A stretch of DNA of 5,977 nt from positions 1 to 5,977 of the forward strand of contig QMYD01000069.1 of the NCBI GenBank assembly GCA_003662485.1, read 5' to 3'. The notes under the pieces are model-generated. The model made no database searches. It saw nothing but the letters and a program-made list of their open reading frames with translations, and had not been told where the DNA came from. The position numbers and the translations under genes were made by a program. Source of the stretch: Candidatus Hecatellales archaeon (GTDB taxonomy: Archaea > Thermoproteota > Bathyarchaeia > Hecatellales > Hecatellaceae). Shown here piece by piece: positions 1-5,122 of this stretch; the stretch's first letter is position 1, and each line of letters opens with the position of its first letter.

Positions 1-570
1 GACAGGAACCCCGAGGCTCCGGCAGAGTTCACCTATCCTTTCTAGGGCTCCCTGAAAGCCTGCTTCGCCTTCAAGCTGAACAGCCTCCTGGAGGGCATTA
101 AGGTGGATGGAGAGGGCGTTAGCCTCAATCATCTCAACCACCCTGAAGGCTGTTTCCAAGCCTTTTCCGCCAGTGAGCTGGGCGCATCCAAGGTTTGCTA
201 TCAGCGGGATGCTGGAAGCCTTCTCCCTTGCAACCTTAAACGTGTAGGCTTGGCTTGGGCTTTCAAGAGCAGCTCTCTGACTTCCAACCTCCATGGCTAC
301 CCCAAACCTTTCAGCTGCCTCCGCTAGGGCTGCGTTAATTTTCGCAGCCTCCCTCGTCCCACCAGTCATAGCTGAGATGATGAAGGGCATGGAGAGCTTG
401 AAGCCGAAGAGCTCGGCTGAGGGGTCAACCTCCTCTAGGCTGAACTCTGGGAGGGCTTCGTGAACTAGGTGGACATCCTCGAAGCCTGGTTTAAGCCTCC
501 TAGCCTCAACCTGCTCCCTAAGGCAGACTCTAAGATGGTCAGCCTTCCTCCTAACCGTATCTCTCCTCAG
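1..570 (-). CDS. fni: Type 2 isopentenyl-diphosphate delta-isomerase, N-terminal part (runs off left edge)
   Basis: The enzyme interconverts isopentenyl and dimethylallyl diphosphate in cytosolic isoprenoid synthesis, using reduced FMN and Mg2+; in archaea this feeds membrane lipids. The visible 190 codons are a little over half of a usual 350-370 residue protein. Family motifs seen in order: RRKADHLRVC near residue 8, EDVHLVHEALPE near 31, the FMN-binding AMTGGT near 67, GSQRAAL near 95, IANLG near 123, and HLNALQEAVQLEGE near 155. The last holds the Gln expected as acid/base and the Glu expected to bind Mg2+; the usual QPEG is QLEG here. The start is a problem. The frame opens after a TGA at 577-579, and the first ATG lies deep inside, at the LSMPF segment. 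A CTG at 568-570 sits six bases after GGGTGA and gives the expected N-terminal length, so I use it. The alternative is a GTG at 578-580 plus a one-base frameshift near 551-553. It is divergent from gltX. Identity is firm; the start is not. Confidence 0.93.
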   Translation of the reverse strand, partial: MRRDTVRRKADHLRVCLREQVEARRLKPGFEDVHLVHEALPEFSLEEVDPSAELFGFKLSMPFIISAMTGGTREAAKINAALAEAAERFGVAMEVGSQRAALESPSQAYTFKVAREKASSIPLIANLGCAQLTGGKGLETAFRVVEMIEANALSIHLNALQEAVQLEGEAGFQGALERIGELCRSLGVPV

Positions 571-591
571 GCTTTTTCACCCTTCAAGGTC

Positions 592-619
592 AACTCTTAA
601 AGGGTAAGGAACTCTTAAA
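592..619. repeat. 10-bp direct repeat in the fni/gltX divergent promoter
   Basis: AACTCTTAAA occurs at 592-601 and again at 610-619, 18 bases start to start, with GGGTAAGG between them. Each copy has a TTAAA core that reads as a TATA-like element on both strands. The repeat may mark paired promoters or a binding site for a regulator; which of these applies is inference. Confidence 0.6.
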
Positions 620-622
620 ATT
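594..622. promoter_or_regulatory. Divergent promoter region for fni (minus) and gltX (plus)
   Basis: Only 81 bases separate the two start codons. On the minus strand, a TTTTAAG box at about 614-620 would place an fni transcript start near 590, leaving a short leader that contains the GGGTGA ribosome site. On the plus strand, the TTAAA at 597-601 would start the gltX transcript near 625, upstream of a GGAGG at 636-640. The other copy of each box would give nearly leaderless transcripts. The assignment rests on archaeal TATA spacing of about 25-30 bases, not on measured starts. Confidence 0.45.
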
Positions 623-651
623 TTAGGATTGGGCTGGAGGCCTGCTAGGGC

Positions 652-1389
652 TTGAGCTTCGAGGAGGAAACCCTAAGAAAATACGCCCTGCTTAATGCTT
701 ACCAGCATGGGGGTAAGGCTCAGCCTAAAGCCGTTTTAAGCAAGTTTTTCGCTGAAAACCCTGAGCTTAAGGGTAGGGCTAGGGAGCTAGCAGGCCTTGC
801 AGCCCGCATCGTGGAGGAGGTTAACAGGCTTACCCCCCAAAGGCAGCTTGAAATCTTAAGGGAAAAATGGCCTGAGGTTTTGGAGGCTGGGAGGCGGAGG
901 GAGGCTGAGGAGAGGAGGCTTCCACCCCTCCCCGAAGCCGTGGAGGGTAAGGTGGTTACAAGGTTTTCTCCAAACCCAGACTGCGTCCTCCACCTCGGCT
1001 CAGCTAGGGCCGCTGTGATTTCGTGGATGTATGCTGAAGCCTACCGGGGCAAGTTTATTTTGAGGTTTGAGGACACCGACCCCAGGGGTAAGCGTCCCCA
1101 ACCCGAATTCTATGACAGCATTAGGGAGGACCTTGAATGGCTGGGCTGCCGCTGGGCTGAGGAGCACATTCAAAGTCTGAGGCTTGAAACCTACTATGAG
1201 TATGCTGGGAGGCTGCTTAGGCAGGGTGGAGCCTACGTCTGCACCTGCAAGCCTGAAAGCTTTCGAAGGCTCGTCTCCGCTGGGAAGCCCTGCCCCTGCA
1301 GGGAGCAGCCACCCGAAGTCCAGCTTGAACGCTGGGAGCGCATGCTTGAAGGCGAATATGGCGAGGTTGAAGGAGTAGTATTAGCGTAA
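652..1389 (+). CDS. gltX: Glutamyl-tRNA synthetase, N-terminal piece (gene interrupted)
   Basis: This is the catalytic half of an archaeal-type GluRS, a cytosolic class I enzyme that charges tRNA with glutamate; archaeal forms normally also charge tRNA-Gln, which is then amidated. The archaeal N-terminal helical extension occupies about residues 1-95. The Rossmann-fold core follows, with the HIGH-motif counterpart HLGS at residues 114-117 within SPNPDCVLHLGSARA, then RFEDTDPR near 140, and a zinc-type CxC pair (C197, C199; C214, C216). The TTG at 652 is forced as start because a TAG lies in frame at 646-648; GGAGG at 636-640 is eleven bases upstream, rather far. The frame ends at TAA 1387-1389, just where homologues read VVLRVKT. 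Reading one base back gives VKT and then HPS, so a base is probably missing near 1383. The rest of the enzyme continues downstream in the original frame. This is either a sequencing or assembly error, or a true disruption. Confidence 0.93.
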   Translation: MSFEEETLRKYALLNAYQHGGKAQPKAVLSKFFAENPELKGRARELAGLAARIVEEVNRLTPQRQLEILREKWPEVLEAGRRREAEERRLPPLPEAVEGKVVTRFSPNPDCVLHLGSARAAVISWMYAEAYRGKFILRFEDTDPRGKRPQPEFYDSIREDLEWLGCRWAEEHIQSLRLETYYEYAGRLLRQGGAYVCTCKPESFRRLVSAGKPCPCREQPPEVQLERWERMLEGEYGEVEGVVLA

Positions 1390-2391
1390 AAACAGCTATT
1401 TTTTTCCATCCCAGCTGCGAGAGACTGGCCTGCCCTACGAATCGTCGACGCTGAGCGTTGGCCCCACCCCCGTGTTGCGAGCCGCGACAGGGTTTGGCCC
1501 CTTTACAACTTCTCCTGCGGCCTAGACGACCACCTCCTAGGCGTAACCCACATCATCAGGGGGAAGGAGCACCTCACCAACGAGGTTAGGCAGAAATACC
1601 TCTACAAGCATTTGGGCTGGAGGTATCCGGTGGCCGTCCACTATGGGAGGCTCTCCATAACCGGAGTTGAACTAAGCAAGTCGAAGATTAAGGCTGGAGT
1701 GGAGGGTGGAGCCTTCACAGGCTATGATGATCCGAGGCTTGCAACCCTTCAAGCCCTAAGGCGGAGGGGGATAACTGCTGAAGCCGTAAGGGAGCTCATG
1801 CTTGACGTAGGCGTTAAGCCAGCTGATGTAACACTAAGCTGGGAAAACCTCTACGCCTACAACAGGAAGATTTTAGACCCAAAAGTTGACAGGTACTTCT
1901 TTGTCGACAACCCTGTGCGGCTAAAGGTTTCAGGCGTGGAGAAAACCTACCATTCAAGGCAGCCTCTCCACCCAGACCATCCTGAAAGGGGCTACCGCAT
2001 CCTAAAGGTTGAACCCAACAGTGAGGGGCAGGCCTGGCTCCTCCTCTCAAGTCGGGACCTCAGAATTCTAAGGGAGGGAGGCCTAGTCAGGCTTAGAAAC
2101 CTCTTCAACATCCTCATTGAGAGGGTTGAAGGCGGACTAGTGGAGGCAAGCTTCCACAGCGAAGAATATGGTGAGGCTAAGAGGCTTGAAGCTCCCATAA
2201 TCCACTTCCTACCTGAGGGTGTTGGGGTGGAGGCTTCCATCCTCATGCCCGACGGCTCCACCCTTAAAGGCTTAGCTGAGCCGGAATGCTTAAGCCTCAA
2301 GCCAGGCCAGGTGGTTCAGTTTGAACGCTTCGGCTTCGCCAGAATTGAAGCCGTAAACGGGATGGTTAGGGCTGTATACGCTCACCCCTAA
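1390..2391 (+). CDS. gltX: Glutamyl-tRNA synthetase, C-terminal piece (continues gltX past the break)
   Basis: The same frame as the N-terminal piece stays open from 1390 to the TAA at 2389-2391 and reads as the missing remainder of GluRS. Clear homology resumes at PAARDWPALRIVD near 1411, then VWPLYNFSCGLDDHLLGVTHIIRGKEHL, where the DDHLLG..H..RG motif is typical of archaeal GluRS. The KMSKS counterpart is VELSKSK, with SKSK at 1675-1686. After that come the stem-contact segment ending in the NLYAYNRKILDP region near 1850 and a C-terminal beta-barrel anticodon-binding domain of the GlnRS-like type. The two pieces together come to about 579 residues, a normal archaeal length. No ATG lies close to 1390, and TTG 1612 is the first ordinary start, inside the conserved core. 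Independent translation of an active second half is therefore unlikely. If the indels are errors, 652-2391 is one intact gene. Confidence 0.9.
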   Translation, partial: KQLFFSIPAARDWPALRIVDAERWPHPRVASRDRVWPLYNFSCGLDDHLLGVTHIIRGKEHLTNEVRQKYLYKHLGWRYPVAVHYGRLSITGVELSKSKIKAGVEGGAFTGYDDPRLATLQALRRRGITAEAVRELMLDVGVKPADVTLSWENLYAYNRKILDPKVDRYFFVDNPVRLKVSGVEKTYHSRQPLHPDHPERGYRILKVEPNSEGQAWLLLSSRDLRILREGGLVRLRNLFNILIERVEGGLVEASFHSEEYGEAKRLEAPIIHFLPEGVGVEASILMPDGSTLKGLAEPECLSLKPGQVVQFERFGFARIEAVNGMVRAVYAHP

Positions 2392-2393
2392 CA

Positions 2394-2400
2394 CTTTTAA
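2394..2400 (+). promoter_or_regulatory. TATA-like box for the small membrane protein gene
   Basis: CTTTTAA lies directly after the gltX stop and 34 bases before the ATG at 2434. That would start a transcript around 2423-2427, close to the GAGG at 2422-2425, so the leader would be very short. Confidence 0.4.
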
Positions 2401-2433
2401 CGTTGAAGAATCCAGTTTAATGAGGGAAGGCTC

Positions 2434-2733
2434 ATGTTGGAGTTTTTCAGGCTGGCCATAAACGTGGCTTCGCTGGCGATTAACGTTGGGCTAGCCTACT
2501 TTGCGATTAGACTTATCCTCGTTTTCAGGGGTGGAAGGATGGAGAAGCCTTGGAGGTATGTTTCAGCCGGCATTATAGCAGTAGCCGTAGGCTCCATGCT
2601 CTTCTCCCTAAGAAGCCTCCTAGCACTGGGCATACTCTTTCAGCTCCTAGGCGGGCTAGTGATGGCCATTGGTGGAGCGCTCGCCCTAGCCGGAATCTAC
2701 ACGGAGTATAAGAGTTGGGTTCGGAGGGAGTAG
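2434..2733 (+). CDS. Small three-helix membrane protein of unknown function
   Basis: I do not recognise this 99-residue protein. It has three likely membrane helices: about residues 7-30, 42-61 and 63-90. Short polar stretches lie between the first two (FRGGRMEKPWR), and a basic C-terminus (EYKSWVRRE) ends it. Helix 1 contains a near repeat, LAINVASLAINVG. There are no cysteines or obvious catalytic residues, so a structural or accessory membrane role is more likely than an enzyme, but that is a guess. The ATG at 2434 follows a weak GAGGGAAGG ribosome site by three bases. It has its own TATA-like box and stands alone between gltX and the ribosomal operon, on the same strand as both. The hydrophobic pattern and normal arginine codon use support it as a real gene. 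Confidence 0.75.
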   Translation: MLEFFRLAINVASLAINVGLAYFAIRLILVFRGGRMEKPWRYVSAGIIAVAVGSMLFSLRSLLALGILFQLLGGLVMAIGGALALAGIYTEYKSWVRRE

Positions 2734-2744
2734 CCTCAGCCCTA

Positions 2745-2758
2745 TTTAAAGCTTATAA
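2745..2758 (+). promoter_or_regulatory. TATA-like promoter of the rpl7ae operon
   Basis: TTTAAA at 2745-2750 and TTATAA at 2753-2758 lie back to back between the membrane gene and rpl7ae. Archaeal spacing from the second puts the transcript start near 2780, which would leave a leader of about 25 bases carrying the hairpin at 2779-2791 and the ribosome site. Confidence 0.55.
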
Positions 2759-2770
2759 GGCTCAGCCTTA
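2756..2770. repeat. 15-bp perfect palindrome beside the rpl7ae TATA box
   Basis: TAAGGCT-C-AGCCTTA is a perfect inverted repeat of seven bases around one central C. It begins within the TTATAA box, a position where a dimeric DNA-binding regulator could block or help promoter use. It is probably upstream of the transcript start, so a DNA operator fits better than an RNA hairpin. Confidence 0.5.
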
Positions 2771-2778
2771 AACCTTCT

Positions 2779-2791
2779 CTACAAAGTGTAG
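2779..2791 (+). promoter_or_regulatory. Leader hairpin immediately before the rpl7ae ribosome site
   Basis: CTACA-AAG-TGTAG can form a five-base-pair stem with a three-base loop. Its last base is the first G of the GGGGTGAGG ribosome site (2791-2799), five bases before the ATG. L7Ae in some archaea represses its own mRNA by binding a kink-turn in the leader. I do not see the tandem G-A pairs of a kink-turn here, so self-regulation is only a possibility. Confidence 0.4.
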
Positions 2792-2804
2792 GGGTGAGGC
2801 GGGG

Positions 2805-3179
2805 ATGTCGAAACCCTTCTATGTCCGGTTTGAGGTTCCGAAGGAGCTGGCGGAAGCCGCCTATGAAGCCCTCCGCATAGCCAAGGACACAGGGAAGATT
2901 AGGAGGGGAACCAACGAAACCACGAAGAGTGTGGAGAGGGGTCAGGCCAAGCTGGTGATTATCGCCGAGGATGTGGACCCTCCGGAGGTGGTAGCCCACC
3001 TCCCACTTCTCTGCGAGGAGAGGAAGGTTCCCTACGTTTATGTTCCAAGCAAGGAGAGGCTTGGGGAGGCTGCCGGAATAGAGGTTAGGGCGGCTTCAGC
3101 AGCCATCCTCGAACCTGGAGAAGCTAAGGAAATGGTGGAGGAAATCGTGAGGAAGGTGGAAAACCTTAGGAAGGCCTAG
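2805..3179 (+). CDS. rpl7ae: Large-subunit ribosomal protein L7Ae (eL8), kink-turn RNA-binding protein
   Basis: In archaea this small RNA-binding protein is part of the 50S subunit and is also the core protein of box C/D and H/ACA ribonucleoproteins and of RNase P. The 124 residues match the usual length. The kink-turn-contacting motif GTNETTK lies at residues 35-41, where N37, E38 and K41 correspond to the family's RNA-binding residues. AKLVIIAEDVDPPEVVAHLP follows from residue 48, and the conserved C-terminal part includes VPYVYVPSKERLG. ATG 2805 is well supported by GGGGTGAGG (2791-2799). It is the first gene of a tight operon with rps28e and rpl24e, the standard archaeal order. The leader carries a hairpin and a palindrome that may serve in regulation. 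Confidence 0.98.
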   Translation: MSKPFYVRFEVPKELAEAAYEALRIAKDTGKIRRGTNETTKSVERGQAKLVIIAEDVDPPEVVAHLPLLCEERKVPYVYVPSKERLGEAAGIEVRAASAAILEPGEAKEMVEEIVRKVENLRKA

Positions 3180-3187
3180 CCCCCTCT

Positions 3188-3193
3188 AGGTGA
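3188..3193 (+). promoter_or_regulatory. Ribosome binding site deciding the rps28e start
   Basis: AGGTGA sits five bases before ATG 3199. It overlaps an in-frame GTG at 3190-3192, so that GTG is part of the ribosome site and not the start codon. Confidence 0.8.
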
Positions 3194-3198
3194 GCCTT

Positions 3199-3402
3199 AT
3201 GAGCGAGAAGCCCACACCAGCTGAGGTCGTCCAAATCATAGGCAGAACAGGCGTTACAGGCGAAGTCATCCAGGTTAGAGTGAAAATCCTGGAGGGTAGG
3301 GATAAGGGTAGGGTTATCACGAGGAATGTTAAGGGGCCCGTTCGCATAGGAGACATCCTCATGCTTAGGGAAACTGAGAGGGAAGCAAAGAAGATAGCCT
3401 AA
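3199..3402 (+). CDS. rps28e: Small-subunit ribosomal protein S28e (eS28)
   Basis: This is a 67-residue 30S subunit protein specific to archaea and eukaryotes, located near the mRNA exit and decoding region. The sequence is typical throughout: PAEVVQIIGRTGVTGEVIQV at the N-terminal side, then EGRDKGRVITRNVKGPVRIGDILML and the ETEREAKK tail. ATG 3199 is chosen over an in-frame GTG at 3190 because AGGTGA lies just before it and the family starts close to the PAEV segment. It lies 19 bases after the rpl7ae stop and 20 bases before the rpl24e start, within one operon. Confidence 0.97.
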   Translation: MSEKPTPAEVVQIIGRTGVTGEVIQVRVKILEGRDKGRVITRNVKGPVRIGDILMLRETEREAKKIA

Positions 3403-3409
3403 GCCGAAT

Positions 3410-3416
3410 GGGAGGT
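3410..3416 (+). promoter_or_regulatory. Ribosome binding site deciding the rpl24e start
   Basis: GGGAGGT lies six bases before ATG 3423. It falls inside the longer frame that opens at ATG 3408, which argues that 3423 is the true start. Confidence 0.8.
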
Positions 3417-3422
3417 TTCCCC

Positions 3423-3620
3423 ATGCCCAGAAGCCATGTCTGCGCCTTCTGCGGCCACGAATTCCCCCACGGCCAAGGCCTCATGTACGTTAAGAGGGAT
3501 GGAACCATCCTATGGTTCTGCTCCTCCAAATGCAAGAAAAACTCGCTGAAACTCCATAGGGACAGTCGAAAACTCAAATGGACAAACTACTACGGGAAAA
3601 AGGAGAAGGGAAAGGGTTAG
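3423..3620 (+). CDS. rpl24e: Large-subunit ribosomal protein L24e (eL24), zinc-binding
   Basis: This 65-residue 50S subunit protein belongs to the archaeal/eukaryotic L24e family, with a zinc-binding TRASH-like fold. The zinc ligands are visible as CAFC (C7, C10) and CSSKC (C33, C37), separated by the conserved GLMYVKRDGTILWF stretch. The family's KLKWT segment follows, and a lysine-rich tail ends the protein. ATG 3423 yields the standard MPR start; ATG 3408 in the same frame would add five residues and has no ribosome site. It is the last gene of the ribosomal trio. In many archaea ndk follows directly; here a T-rich stretch and a different gene follow. Confidence 0.97.
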   Translation: MPRSHVCAFCGHEFPHGQGLMYVKRDGTILWFCSSKCKKNSLKLHRDSRKLKWTNYYGKKEKGKG

Positions 3621-3626
3621 GGAAAA

Positions 3627-3658
3627 CCTTTTTCTTGCTTAAATTCTCTCCCTTTTTC
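3627..3658 (+). terminator. T-rich terminator region after the ribosomal operon
   Basis: Two CCTTTTTCT runs, with T tracts at 3629-3633 and 3653-3657, follow the rpl24e stop by about ten bases. No strong stem precedes them. Archaeal termination often needs only T tracts, so this is a reasonable end for the operon transcript. Confidence 0.55.
3638..3645 (+). promoter_or_regulatory. TATA-like box for the V4R-domain gene
   Basis: CTTAAATT lies between the two T tracts. Archaeal spacing puts the transcript start near 3665-3670, right before the GGGAGGTT at 3669-3676. A transcript starting there would include the upstream CTG start at 3683. Confidence 0.45.
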
Positions 3659-3668
3659 TGAGGATAAT

Positions 3669-3676
3669 GGGAGGTT
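3669..3676 (+). promoter_or_regulatory. Strong ribosome site pointing to a CTG start for the V4R gene
   Basis: GGGAGGTT ends six bases before an in-frame CTG at 3683-3685. The first in-frame ATG (3752) is 75 bases further on and has no ribosome site, so this site argues for the upstream start. Confidence 0.55.
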
Positions 3677-3682
3677 GTAGTC

Positions 3683-4462
3683 CTGTATGCGAAGGAGCTT
3701 CCTGTAGCCGTTCACCAGCCCGGCCGCCTGTTTGCGGAATTTTCCGTTGAAATGGATTTGAAACCTAAAACCCTGAATGATGTTATCGACGTTTTTGACG
3801 TTTACAACGTTAACATGATTACCGGCTTGGTTATGGGTAACCTACGAGAGGATAGGAGGATTCTGGAAGCCTTCGTAGACTGTACTGAGGCTAGTATCCC
3901 CGTGGGGGAGATTGCCGAAATGCTGAGGAAGATACCAGGCGTCTTCACAGTTGAATGTGTGGGGGCTACGGAAAACTATGTTGTCTGCAAGCTGCACTAC
4001 CCGCCAAAAGTTTTAGGCGAGGAAGCCGTGGTTTTTAGGATGGAATGCCTGAAATCCTGGTTCACCCGAATATGGAAGGTTTTCGGGAGTGGTGCAGCCC
4101 AAATCTTCTATGAGGCAGGATTAGAATCGGGAAGGGAGGCAGCCAAATACTTTAGGGAAAAACTCGGCCTCACCAGTGAGGTGCTGGCGGACTTCCTAGC
4201 CGGAATAGCTTCCTCCCTCGGTTGGGGTAAAATCGTAGACCTCAGCGTCAACCCGGAAAGGCGTGAGGCTAGGGTGAAAATTGAAAACCTCTTCGAGTGC
4301 ATGCTGGCTGGGAGAGTTGGGGAGCCTAGAGGCTTCTTCTTTAGAGGCCACGTTCTAGGCATGGCGAGGGAGCTCTTTGGAACGGAAGCCCTAACCGTGG
4401 AGGAAACCAAATGCATAGCCCGTGGAGACCCCTACTGCGAGTTTCAGGTTAAACCACTCTAA
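3683..4462 (+). CDS. V4R-domain protein with ACT-like N-terminal region, probable regulator
   Basis: The C-terminal part (about 120 residues) is a V4R domain, a small-molecule-binding fold found in archaeal regulators and in proteins linked to bacteriochlorophyll synthesis and phenol-responsive activators. Its signature is the end of the protein, EETKCIARGDPYCEF, with C221 and C229, plus C183 in NLFECML (numbering from ATG 3752). These three cysteines are the usual conserved set, perhaps for metal. The N-terminal 85 residues have the strand-helix-strand-strand-helix-strand pattern of an ACT domain. Its first strand, AEFSVEMD, and the preceding HQPGRLF begin upstream of ATG 3752, so that ATG would cut the fold. 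The frame is open back to TAA 3665 but contains no ATG, GTG or TTG there. CTG 3683, behind GGGAGGTT, gives 259 residues and is my choice. No DNA-binding domain is visible, so a partner protein or enzymatic accessory role is possible. The domain call is firm; ligand and pathway are unknown. Confidence 0.82.
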   Translation: MYAKELPVAVHQPGRLFAEFSVEMDLKPKTLNDVIDVFDVYNVNMITGLVMGNLREDRRILEAFVDCTEASIPVGEIAEMLRKIPGVFTVECVGATENYVVCKLHYPPKVLGEEAVVFRMECLKSWFTRIWKVFGSGAAQIFYEAGLESGREAAKYFREKLGLTSEVLADFLAGIASSLGWGKIVDLSVNPERREARVKIENLFECMLAGRVGEPRGFFFRGHVLGMARELFGTEALTVEETKCIARGDPYCEFQVKPL

Positions 4463-4478
4463 ACCGCCAAAACCATAT

Positions 4479-4487
4479 CTTTTTATT
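4479..4487 (+). promoter_or_regulatory. TATA-like box (and T tract) before the Tat protein gene
   Basis: TTTTTATTT lies 15-25 bases after the V4R stop and 37 bases before ATG 4525. The transcript would start near 4509, downstream of the in-frame ATG 4489, which favours the 4525 start. The T tract may also end the V4R transcript. Confidence 0.5.
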
Positions 4488-4524
4488 TATGGTTCAACAA
4501 AAATTAGGGAGAAGATGTGGGATA

Positions 4525-5118
4525 ATGAGTTCTAGGAGGAGTTTTCTAAAATATGCTGTGGTGGTCGTGGTTTCTGCAGTGGTAACGGCTGCTGGAACAT
4601 GGGGAATTGCTCTCTCAATGCCTGCGAAAACGGTTACAGTTGAAAAAACGGTTACCACCACGGTGACTGTAACGCCTCCAACAACCATTACATGTCTCAC
4701 GTGTGGAAGCACCTATGTCTACACGCCTATTGGAACTAAGAGTGAAAACTTTGAGTGGACCTGTCTTCGCTGCGGCTACAGGTGGAAGAAAACCTATCCG
4801 GAGAAGCTTTACACGCAGTGGAGGGAAGCCTACCTCACAGCGGACTACGTTCGAGACTACACACTACTCTACCTACGTGAAATCAAGGGTATGAAGAGCC
4901 TGCCTGACCCGTTGAAGGTAGAGTGGACTGGGGGCAGGACGACGCCGGAAGGACTTATCGGAAGCGAAACCTATGCTTACAAGACGAATGGGGTAACCGT
5001 CACCATTAACTATCCCGTCACCCTTGCCAAAAACATCATCTACAAGATAACCATTGAAAGCCAGGGTAAAACTGTATGGGAAGGCCAGCTCTTTCAAAGG
5101 CAGTTCACCCAAAAATAG
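4525..5118 (+). CDS. Tat-exported, membrane-anchored zinc-ribbon protein of unknown function
   Basis: This 197-residue protein opens with a textbook twin-arginine signal, SRRSFLK (R4, R5), followed by a hydrophobic segment at about residues 10-31. Tat export carries folded proteins, often with metal already bound. There is no clear AxA cleavage site, so it may stay anchored. A Thr/Val-rich linker at residues 36-56 resembles the stalks of archaeal surface proteins. A zinc ribbon follows, with C57xxC60 and C80xxC83 in CLTCGS and CLRCGYRW. The last 110 residues hold a helical stretch, then a beta-rich region ending in short strands. The longer frame from ATG 4489 would put twelve residues before the Tat motif and start inside the TATA box; ATG 4525 is better. 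The zinc ribbon could instead be a rubredoxin-like iron site, since both use two CxxC pairs. Export is well supported; function is not known. Confidence 0.82.
   Translation: MSSRRSFLKYAVVVVVSAVVTAAGTWGIALSMPAKTVTVEKTVTTTVTVTPPTTITCLTCGSTYVYTPIGTKSENFEWTCLRCGYRWKKTYPEKLYTQWREAYLTADYVRDYTLLYLREIKGMKSLPDPLKVEWTGGRTTPEGLIGSETYAYKTNGVTVTINYPVTLAKNIIYKITIESQGKTVWEGQLFQRQFTQK
5111..5116 (-). terminator. T tract ending the tRNA-Ala transcript
   Basis: On the minus strand a run of five T follows the encoded CCA by seven bases. It lies inside the last codons of the Tat protein gene, which is transcribed toward it, so the two transcripts end over each other. Confidence 0.5.
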
Positions 5119-5122
5119 GTGT

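Noticed and set aside
103..327. Plus-strand frame of 74 codons at the left end
   Set aside because: It is opposite the clearly conserved fni coding sequence.
1387..1389. Stop-codon readthrough or recoded amino acid in gltX
   Set aside because: The codon is TAA, not the TAG used for pyrrolysine or the TGA used for selenocysteine, and the flanking bases fit the family better after a one-base shift.
1720..1782. TGATGA followed by a CTGA, resembling a box C/D guide RNA
   Set aside because: It lies inside conserved gltX coding sequence, and no C'/D' boxes or terminal stem were seen.
4489..4524. Longer start (ATG 4489) for the Tat protein
   Set aside because: It lies at the edge of the TATA-like box, likely upstream of the transcript start, and would add residues before a Tat motif that normally sits near the N-terminus.
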